From Physcocola sp002396385 (GTDB lineage: Bacteria > Bacteroidota > Bacteroidia > Bacteroidales > Paludibacteraceae), in contig CAMNDM010000021.1 of NCBI GenBank assembly GCA_946535435.1, positions 1 through 57,562 on the forward strand: a DNA stretch of 57,562 bases, given 5' to 3'. Below the pieces are notes generated by a model that saw only the letters and a program-made list of their open reading frames with translations, searched no databases and was not told where the DNA came from. The stretch's first letter is position 1; the number at the start of each line of letters is the position of its first letter. Shown here in pieces: positions 51,550 through 57,562 of this stretch. The position numbers and the translations under genes were made by a program.

Positions 51550-53811
51550 ATGAAGAAAAAGGGGAATTATAAGAAGGTGGTGGCCCGTGTCGTCTTCGCA
51601 CTGGTGGCGCTGGTGGCGTTTGTTTTGTGCCTTGTCGCCTTCAAGGGGGGTGATGTGGCCAAAAAATATATAGAGGAACATGATAGGGAACTGCTTGGAC
51701 GCGAAGTGGTGGTCGGTGACATCGATGTCAGCTTGCTCCATAGTGCGGTCACCGTCGGTGGCGTTGTGGTGAAGGAACAGGACAATGCAACCGACTTCTT
51801 CAGGTTCGATACGCTTTTTGTGGATATCAATCTGTTCGACTTGCTCGCTCGAAAGGTCAGTTTGCAGCACATCCATCTGGTTGGGGCCGGTGTGAATGTC
51901 CTACAGCGCGATTCTGTCTTCAATTTTTCCGATATTATCGCCCACTTCTCGAAAACCGATACAGTGGAGGGTGAAAAAGAAGCGTCTGAACCGTCTCAAT
52001 GGGAGGTCGGCTTGTCCGATATCCAGTTACGGCATTGTAACGCCTTATACAAAGATTTGAGTCTGAAATCTGAATTTGACTTGAAAGATATCAATCTGGT
52101 GATTCCTGGTGTCTATTTTTCCGACAAGTCTACCGATGTGGGGCTTAACCTCTATTTCCCTAAGGGCGGCAAGCTGCATGCCCAGATGATGTACGACATC
52201 GCTTCTTCCAACTTCCAGATTGATGCGCAAATTACCGATTTCAATATTAGTTGCGTCGAACCTTATATGCGCCAGGGGGTCCGTGTCGGACAGGTGCGGG
52301 GCTTGCTCGACACGAAAGCCACCATGAAGGGTAACTTTAACCATATTATGAATTTTACGCTCAGTGGAACCTCTTCCCTGCGTAATGTCTTTGTCTCCGA
52401 CGATAAGGGACGACTTGTCTTGTCGGCGGACAAGACTTCTGCCGAGTTGGTCCGCTTGAACCTGATGGACAATGAAATACACCTGGGCCTGATTGACGGT
52501 GAGGGTATTGCTTCCCAGTTCCTTATCGATAAAGATGGAAATGACAACATCTCCTATTTCTCTACTTCGCCTGAGGCTGTTGCCAGAAGGGAACGGCGTG
52601 ACTCTATTGCCGAATCTTTGCCCGACTCTGTCAGGAATGCGCAAAGGGGGAATGGTAAACAGTTGGTGTTCAAGATCGACAGGGTGGATATGCGGAATAT
52701 GAGTATGCATATGTCCGATGAAAGTCTGTCTGAAACGTTTAACTATGATGCGGCCAACTTCTGCGTCCGTGCTGAAAATATCTCGTTCGATCGTGCTAAC
52801 GATGTCTCGGTTTCAGGCCGTTTGGGAAAAACGGGGTCGGTCAGTGCCCGTTGGAGGGGGAGTCTGAACGATTGGTCCAACCAGAATGTCATGGTGACGC
52901 TGACAAATGTCGATTTGACGGAGTTCTCTCCTTATTTCGCCCCGGTTTTTGCTTACCGTATCACTGGCGGCAATATGTCGCTGGTGAGCCAGAATGTGGT
53001 TGAAAACAATAGTCTGAGGGGCACGAACCAGTTGTCGGTGATGAACTGTATGGTCGAAAAAGACAAGTCGGTGGAAAACCCCGAGTTCAAAGTCCCTTTG
53101 AAAACGGCCTTGTATGTGGTGAAAGACAAAAACGGGAAAATTGATATCGATCTGCCTGTCGCCGGTAGTATCGACTCTCCTGAATTCTCTTATAGGAAGA
53201 TTATCCTGGCCACGTTGAAGAATTTCCTGGTTAAAGTGGGCCAGTCGCCTTTCAAATCTATGGCTAAGGCTTTCGGGGCTGCCGGTAGTGTCGACGAAAT
53301 GCCGTTTGACCCTACTTCGGCCTCGTTGAGTGTGGAAACTTACGAACAGTTGAACAAGGTGGTTGGAATGTTGGGGCAGAAACCGGAACTGAAAGCGCGC
53401 CTCATACAAAAAATCAATATGGGCGATGCTGTCGCCGATATGGCGTTTGTGCAGTTGAAAACCGCTTGCTTCTTGAAACAACACCCCGGTAAGTCGGCCG
53501 AAAACCTTGAAATCATCGACCGGAACGATATCGCAAAAATGAGTGATAAAGATTCTGCCTTTGTGGCCTATGTGGCTACTGTAAGCAATACGGGGGAAAC
53601 AAATCCGCACAAGGTGGCGTCTGCTGTTTATGCCGCTTCTGCGCGGCAAGAGGTCGATAAACTGGCCCAGGCGCGTGCTGCTGCCATCCGTGACTATTTG
53701 AACCAGCAGTTGGGCGATCTGGCTGCGAATGTCGATGTCATAACCCCAGAGGGAGAGTCGGAGGAGTATAAAGGAAAAACACTGTTGAAACTCGACTTGG
53801 TGGCCGAATAG
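51550..53811 (+). CDS. AsmA/DUF748-like membrane-anchored periplasmic protein
   Basis: 753 residues. A basic N-terminus leads to one helix (VVARVVFALVALVAFVLCLV, about 10-30), then a long beta-rich periplasmic body. Typical DUF748/AsmA elements are visible: LLGREVVVGDIDVSLLHSAV near 47, FDTLFVDINLFDLLARKVSL, IHLVGAGVNVLQ, VGQVRGLLDTKATMKGNF, and ITGGNMSLVSQNVVENNSLR in the C-terminal half, followed by DLPVAGSIDSPEFSYRKIIL. Proteins of the AsmA superfamily bridge inner and outer membranes and are linked to phospholipid transport. The last ~170 residues are a helical extension. It converges with the acyltransferase gene, with nine bases between stops and no obvious terminator. Confidence 0.82.
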   Translation: MKKKGNYKKVVARVVFALVALVAFVLCLVAFKGGDVAKKYIEEHDRELLGREVVVGDIDVSLLHSAVTVGGVVVKEQDNATDFFRFDTLFVDINLFDLLARKVSLQHIHLVGAGVNVLQRDSVFNFSDIIAHFSKTDTVEGEKEASEPSQWEVGLSDIQLRHCNALYKDLSLKSEFDLKDINLVIPGVYFSDKSTDVGLNLYFPKGGKLHAQMMYDIASSNFQIDAQITDFNISCVEPYMRQGVRVGQVRGLLDTKATMKGNFNHIMNFTLSGTSSLRNVFVSDDKGRLVLSADKTSAELVRLNLMDNEIHLGLIDGEGIASQFLIDKDGNDNISYFSTSPEAVARRERRDSIAESLPDSVRNAQRGNGKQLVFKIDRVDMRNMSMHMSDESLSETFNYDAANFCVRAENISFDRANDVSVSGRLGKTGSVSARWRGSLNDWSNQNVMVTLTNVDLTEFSPYFAPVFAYRITGGNMSLVSQNVVENNSLRGTNQLSVMNCMVEKDKSVENPEFKVPLKTALYVVKDKNGKIDIDLPVAGSIDSPEFSYRKIILATLKNFLVKVGQSPFKSMAKAFGAAGSVDEMPFDPTSASLSVETYEQLNKVVGMLGQKPELKARLIQKINMGDAVADMAFVQLKTACFLKQHPGKSAENLEIIDRNDIAKMSDKDSAFVAYVATVSNTGETNPHKVASAVYAASARQEVDKLAQARAAAIRDYLNQQLGDLAANVDVITPEGESEEYKGKTLLKLDLVAE

Positions 53812-53820
53812 GTGGCTCGT

Positions 53821-54819
53821 TCACACCTTTTTCTTCTTGCCAAGTATCCACGGAACATAGCGTAGTATGAAAATGACGAGCGGATACAGCGAAAAAATGG
53901 AGAAGAGCCCGATTGGTATCTTGTAGAGCGGATGCCCCTCTAAATAGCCTTCGGTCTGCAACAGGTGGTCAACGAGGACTTTTGTTACTCCTATCACATA
54001 ACAGTGCACTGCCAGCAGTATGATGGTGTTGCCCCCCATGTCGCTTATCCATTGGTAGTGCGTGCAGTTTCTGTCTATCCATTCGGCTCCGGTAATTATA
54101 ACACGCACCCACGCATAGGTGAATACCATAATAAACGGACTCAGTGCCAGCAAATAGGGGGTGGAGTCGTATTCAAGCACCGTAAACAGTACTATACCCA
54201 CAATGCAGAGCAGTATGACTGCGGCAAAGGGAATGCGTCCGAACACCTCGTTGTTCCTGCGGTAGGCTGCTCCTAGGGCATATACCGGCAGGTAGAGCAG
54301 GGCCTGGTGAAACTCCCAGAAGTGTGGAATTGGCAGAACCGACGACACACAACCCATAACCAGGCAAACGGGGAAAAGCCAGTTTGCGGGAAGGTGTTCC
54401 CTTAATATGAAATAGAGTGGCTGTATAACGAAAAGGGCTATCACATACCACATAGGGGCTATTATAGTGTCGAGCTGGCCGGTGGCCAACTCTATCAGCG
54501 GGGTATACCACGCTATGCTGTCGTCGTTTGCCAGTGCCTTGCCGCCCAGCAACCAAAGAATGTAAAAGAAAAAGAAGAAACAGAGCGTCGGACGTAGCAG
54601 GGTCCGGCACTTCCGGCTGAAGTAGTCGGATAAGAGTTTCGATGCGGCGCTGTTGAAACAGTAGCCCGATAAAAAGAACGACGGCGTGATGACCAGGTAG
54701 TGGTTCCAATCGTGGAATATCTCGCCCAGTTTGGGCGGAACGTGGTTGATTGCCACGGTTATGATGATGAACAGCCGGCACAGGTCTATCCAGTATATTC
54801 TTTGTTTTGTGACTTCCAT
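53821..54819 (-). CDS. Acyltransferase-3 family membrane protein
   Basis: 332 residues with about 10 hydrophobic helices. The N-terminal signature RIYWIDLCRLFIIITVAINH holds the catalytic-type D and His of this family, and FFLSGYCFNSAASKLL follows, as in OafA/WecH/opg-type enzymes that acetylate or succinylate surface sugars. It starts six bases after the metallophosphoesterase gene stop and is the downstream member of that two-gene minus-strand unit. The acceptor glycan is unknown; the polysaccharide locus in this window is 35 kb away. Confidence 0.85.
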   Translation of the reverse strand: MEVTKQRIYWIDLCRLFIIITVAINHVPPKLGEIFHDWNHYLVITPSFFLSGYCFNSAASKLLSDYFSRKCRTLLRPTLCFFFFFYILWLLGGKALANDDSIAWYTPLIELATGQLDTIIAPMWYVIALFVIQPLYFILREHLPANWLFPVCLVMGCVSSVLPIPHFWEFHQALLYLPVYALGAAYRRNNEVFGRIPFAAVILLCIVGIVLFTVLEYDSTPYLLALSPFIMVFTYAWVRVIITGAEWIDRNCTHYQWISDMGGNTIILLAVHCYVIGVTKVLVDHLLQTEGYLEGHPLYKIPIGLFSIFSLYPLVIFILRYVPWILGKKKKV

Positions 54820-54824
54820 TCCTC

Positions 54825-55934
54825 TTAATTATGAAGTTCTGCTACCACGTATTCTGAATTTGAACCGATGCGGAATTTTCCGCCCCAGATGCCGATGCCC
54901 GAACTGATGTAGTAACGGGTGTTCCCGCGTTTCCATTCTCCGTATCCGCATTCGTAAATGCCATCCACTATCAGGTTAATGGGCCATACCTGCCCTTTGT
55001 GGGTGTGCCCGCTGAACTGGAAGTCGATGTGGTTCTCTTCCGCCTCTTCCAAGTGGAAGGGCTGGTGGTTGAGTACTATGGAGTACAGGCTGTCGGTAGG
55101 TTGCCCCTTTATCAGTTCTGTTATGCTTTTACGTCTGCGGTTCGTGAAGTCGTCACGGCCAATCAGGCATACTCCTAGTTCAGGCAAGACCGCAGTCTCA
55201 TCAATAAGCAGGTTTATGCCGGCTGTCTTGTAGAAGTTGTCGGCGTTGTTTTTTCCGCCAAGAAACTCGTGGTTGCCCAGGCAGGCGTATATGGGTGCCT
55301 TAATCCGGTGGAACTCTTCTGCCACATGCTGCTCCAGTAGCGGAACAGTGTTAAAGTCAACCACGTCTCCGCCCAGCAGCACCAGGTCGGGCTCCTCTTT
55401 GTTGATAAGGTCGACCCATTTGGCAAATTCAGCACGCTCGTTGTGGTAGCCCAGGTGAAGGTCGCTCAGCATAACCAGTTTCAAAGGCCTTTTTAACGGC
55501 TTCGTGCTCGTCAGGTCAATGGTCTCACGGTATTTGTGGTGGTAATGGATGTTGCCGCCTATGAAGAGGACCAGCATCAGGCTGGTAACGCCAATGCTTC
55601 CAGCAAGACTGTTGTTTACAAAGTCTTTCGGTAAGATGTGGACGCACCTTAGAATGTCGATGGCGACAAATATCATAAACAGGTAGAGCAAAAAGAAGAG
55701 GGTAGATGTTCCCACCTCGTAGATGATTTTTGTTACTGTAAAGCCTCCCAATCTTGTGTTGGTGAAGCCGGCGCCAAAGAAGACGAACATCGAAAGCAGG
55801 GCGAGGTTGTAGAGTAGGGTCGCTGCTGTTTTCCACATATTGCCGACCGGTAATATATGCCATATGCGGTATGACACGTATACTTGTGCTGAAATGGCAA
55901 ATAGTACGATAAGAATTGGTATCAGTAATTTCAT
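54825..55934 (-). CDS. Membrane-bound metallophosphoesterase
   Basis: 369 residues. Four N-terminal helices (about 3-20, 37-57, 74-96 and 117-135) lead to a calcineurin-like domain with all metal motifs: LVMLSDLHLGYHN (D-x-H), VLLGGDVVDFN (GD), ACLGNHEFLGGKNN (GNH), IVLNHQPFHLEEA and FSGHTHKGQVWP (GHTH). The architecture is that of the YkuE/YaeI-type membrane phosphoesterases, which act on lipid-linked phosphates; the substrate is not known. It is transcribed together with the acyltransferase gene and has a -7 promoter element 19 bases upstream of the ATG at 55934. Confidence 0.88.
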   Translation of the reverse strand: MKLLIPILIVLFAISAQVYVSYRIWHILPVGNMWKTAATLLYNLALLSMFVFFGAGFTNTRLGGFTVTKIIYEVGTSTLFFLLYLFMIFVAIDILRCVHILPKDFVNNSLAGSIGVTSLMLVLFIGGNIHYHHKYRETIDLTSTKPLKRPLKLVMLSDLHLGYHNERAEFAKWVDLINKEEPDLVLLGGDVVDFNTVPLLEQHVAEEFHRIKAPIYACLGNHEFLGGKNNADNFYKTAGINLLIDETAVLPELGVCLIGRDDFTNRRRKSITELIKGQPTDSLYSIVLNHQPFHLEEAEENHIDFQFSGHTHKGQVWPINLIVDGIYECGYGEWKRGNTRYYISSGIGIWGGKFRIGSNSEYVVAELHN

Positions 55935-55952
55935 TGCTTGGCGTTAATTACA

Positions 55953-55960
55953 CAAAATTA
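55953..55960 (-). promoter_or_regulatory. -7 element TAATTTTG for the metallophosphoesterase gene
   Basis: On the minus strand TAATTTTG matches TAnnTTTG, 18 bases before the ATG. No TTTG is present at the -33 distance. Confidence 0.5.
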
Positions 55961-56122
55961 GTTATTTTCAAACTTTTTTGTAGTATCGCACTTTTTCTGT
56001 TTTTTCAAAAAAACTTGTGTGGGGAAGGGGAAATATCTTTTAGATTTGAGCAGCTTTTCTTTTATATTAGAAAATAGTCATTTATTTTCGCTAAAGTTTA
56101 GACTCAATTTCGAATACATAAA

Positions 56123-56851
56123 ATGGCCAAAAAACAGACTCAAGCGCAGCAAGTAATAGAAACTCTGCGAAAGAATGGGGGGTATGCAACCCTTGGAGAC
56201 CTCTATCGTCTTGTCGATACTTCTATGTGGGCAACAAAAACACCTAATGAGTCTATCCGTCGAATTGTCCAAAATGAAAAAAGTATATTCCGGATTCAGC
56301 CAGGTTTGTGGGCACTTGAGGATTTCCGCTCCGAGGTTCTTCATAAATTCAATATTGAGTCTAATGACGAAAAGAATGAAGAATTGTTCTCGCATGGTTA
56401 TTTTCAGGGTCTGATAGTCGAAATAGGAAATATGAAGAGTTTTTCTACGTATGTTCCTGCACAAGATCAAAACCGGAAATTTCTTGAAAAAAGGTTGATA
56501 GACGTCTGTTCCACAGTCAAAATTCCTCCGTTCTCTTACGAAAATTTGACGGATCGTGCGAAAACCATTGACGTTATATGGTTTAACGAGCGAAGGATGC
56601 CTAATAGTTTCTTTGAGGTTGAGCATTCTACCGATATTCAGAATTCGGTCACAAAGTTCTGTGACCTTCAAGACTTTAATGCACGCTTGTTTATTGTTGC
56701 TCCGCAAAACAGACGAGAACAATTCCGAAAAGTGATGGCGAGAACTGCCTTCAAGGAGGTCGCTAATAGGGTCAAATTCTGTTCTTACGATGAAATATCA
56801 CAACAATATGAAATGATGTGTGGTCTTAAAAAATTAGAATCTGTCATTTAA
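56123..56851 (+). CDS. Putative type II restriction endonuclease with HARE-HTH-like N-terminus
   Basis: 242 residues. Residues 5-70 have the pattern of a HARE-HTH winged helix: QAQQVIETLRKNGGYATLGD, PNESIRRIVQNEK and FRIQPGLWALEDF. That module is known from restriction and chromatin proteins and is proposed to sense modified DNA. Residues 90-242 look like a PD-(D/E)XK nuclease domain: GLIVEIGNMKSFSTYVPAQD, AKTIDVIWFNERRMP with D150, and SFFEVEHSTDIQNSV with E165 and E167. E-V-E-H takes the place of the usual E-x-K, so the catalytic assignment is tentative. The gene is directly upstream of an adenine methyltransferase gene in the same direction (274-base gap), which supports a restriction-modification role. 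Recognition site is not readable; GATC is the best guess from the partner. Confidence 0.65.
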   Translation: MAKKQTQAQQVIETLRKNGGYATLGDLYRLVDTSMWATKTPNESIRRIVQNEKSIFRIQPGLWALEDFRSEVLHKFNIESNDEKNEELFSHGYFQGLIVEIGNMKSFSTYVPAQDQNRKFLEKRLIDVCSTVKIPPFSYENLTDRAKTIDVIWFNERRMPNSFFEVEHSTDIQNSVTKFCDLQDFNARLFIVAPQNRREQFRKVMARTAFKEVANRVKFCSYDEISQQYEMMCGLKKLESVI

Positions 56852-56858
56852 TCCCCTG

Positions 56859-56996
56859 TGATCATTTTTTAACGCTCCGATTTCTGTTCGTTTTACTAAT
56901 CGATTGTCCTCCTGTTTTTTACCTTACTGTGAAATGTTGAATTTTGATCAGAAAAGTTAAAGATTGATCAAATGCCTTATTTCTAATCTTTTGATC
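56859..56996. promoter_or_regulatory. Cluster of four GATC sites between nuclease and methyltransferase genes
   Basis: GATC occurs at 56860, 56946, 56966 and 56993; three are TGATCA, and one lies in the palindrome TTGATCAA (56964-56971). Four in 137 bases is well above the one per 256 expected at even base composition. The 274-base gap otherwise holds no open frame or clear promoter. Since the next gene is a DpnA-like methyltransferase, methylation of these sites could control its expression; this is inference. Confidence 0.45.
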
Positions 56997-57125
56997 GTAA
57001 ACTTGTACTCAAAAAATGATATACAATGTTGCGACGTGAGGAAGTTACACTTTTACATTATTTGTTGTTTTTTTCGCTCTACAAGTGTGTCTTCTTGATG
57101 TGCGGCTTTTGATTTTAGTGGTGAT

Positions 57126-57562
57126 ATGGAACAGTTAAGTCTGATAGAAGTGATGGATGAAAAACGTAATGGACTCTCTCCCTACTATACGTCATCTAAC
57201 AGCGACTTTTCGCTTATTCTTGGCGATTGTGTGGAGACTCTTTCGAAATTCAATTTCGATTTTGATATGGTATTTGCCGACCCTCCTTATTTTCTTTCTA
57301 ATGGTGGTTTCTCTTTGCAAAGTGGGAAGGTGGTATGTGTAGATAAAGGCGATTGGGATAAGCCAACAACGCCGGAACAAATGGATGCCTTTAATTTCAA
57401 GTGGTTGTCTGCTTGTAGAGAACATATGAAGGAGAATGCGACTATTTGGATTTCCGGTACCCATCATAATATTTTCAGTGTCCAGCAGCAACTCTTAAAG
57501 TTAGGTTTTAAGATCCTTAACGTTATTACATGGGCGAAGACAAATCCGCCGCCTAATATCTC
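57126..57562 (+). CDS. DpnA-like DNA adenine N6-methyltransferase (partial, C-terminus outside window)
   Basis: The frame is open from the ATG at 57126 to the right edge, 145 codons. Motif IV is VFADPPYFLSNGG near residue 52, preceded by FSLILGDCVETLSKF. VVCVDKGDWDKP, NATIWISGTHHNIFSVQQQL and NVITWAKTNPPPNI follow. This series (DPPYFLSNGG, VDKGDWD, WISGxxHNI, TWxKTNPxPN) is that of the beta-type DpnA/M2.DpnII adenine methyltransferases, which modify GATC and can act on single-stranded DNA. The SAM-binding FxGxG motif should lie past the window edge. With the upstream nuclease gene it forms a likely restriction-modification locus. Confidence 0.88.
   Translation, partial: MEQLSLIEVMDEKRNGLSPYYTSSNSDFSLILGDCVETLSKFNFDFDMVFADPPYFLSNGGFSLQSGKVVCVDKGDWDKPTTPEQMDAFNFKWLSACREHMKENATIWISGTHHNIFSVQQQLLKLGFKILNVITWAKTNPPPNI

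Overview
The window looks like chromosome of a Bacteroidales-type member of the Bacteroidota. The reasons are PorP/SprF-family outer-membrane proteins with an OmpA/PD40 partner (type IX secretion), a Fibrobacter-paralogous-domain lipoprotein, a BT_3928-type protein, and many promoters of the form TTTG-(19-21 nt)-TAnnTTTG, the known Bacteroidota housekeeping sigma pattern. The species cannot be named from sequence alone.

Layout: (1) 1-2.8 kb, minus strand: an OmpA/PD40 protein followed by two PorP/SprF proteins, the second cut by the window edge. (2) 3.1-10.8 kb: menE, tRNA-Leu(UAG), a GyrA/ParC-type topoisomerase subunit, a TonB-C-terminal-domain protein, radA, recO and a lipoprotein. (3) 10.9-20.2 kb: a surface-polysaccharide locus with divergent manC, then flippase, EpsG-type polymerase, three family-2 glycosyltransferases, an NAD-dependent epimerase and an O-antigen-ligase-type membrane protein. 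It is followed by a secreted-protein gene interrupted by one in-frame stop. (4) 21.5-29 kb, minus strand: a tight four-gene run (Mur ligase, DEAD-box helicase, C_GCAxxG_C_C protein, BT_3928-type protein), preceded by a 1000-residue exported, extremely charged coiled-coil protein. (5) 29.4-35.6 kb: a giant acyl-CoA dehydratase activase-type protein, an acyltransferase, a metallo-beta-lactamase-fold hydrolase and a small membrane protein.

(6) 35.7-43.9 kb is the accessory stretch. It has an AT-rich Sel1/TPR-like secreted protein, an Rpn/PD-(D/E)XK 'transposase' family gene, an unrecognised five-helix membrane protein facing a membrane-anchored YD-repeat-like protein, an AAA-ATPase/PD-(D/E)XK protein, a decayed second copy of the Rpn gene, and two further coding remnants. 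(7) 43.9-55.9 kb returns to housekeeping: a HAD hydrolase, a GH3-family protein, the rimP-nusA-infB operon with a leader hairpin, an AsmA/DUF748-like protein, an acyltransferase-3 protein and a membrane metallophosphoesterase. (8) 56.1 kb to the end: a putative restriction-modification locus. A HARE-HTH-like plus PD-(D/E)XK-like protein is followed by a cluster of GATC sites and a DpnA-like adenine methyltransferase that runs off the right edge.

The most promising less-described items are the restriction-modification pair with its GATC cluster, the exported 1000-residue coiled-coil protein, the convergent membrane-protein pair at 38.7-41.4 kb, and the decaying nuclease island. No CRISPR array, complete insertion sequence, rRNA or prophage was seen.
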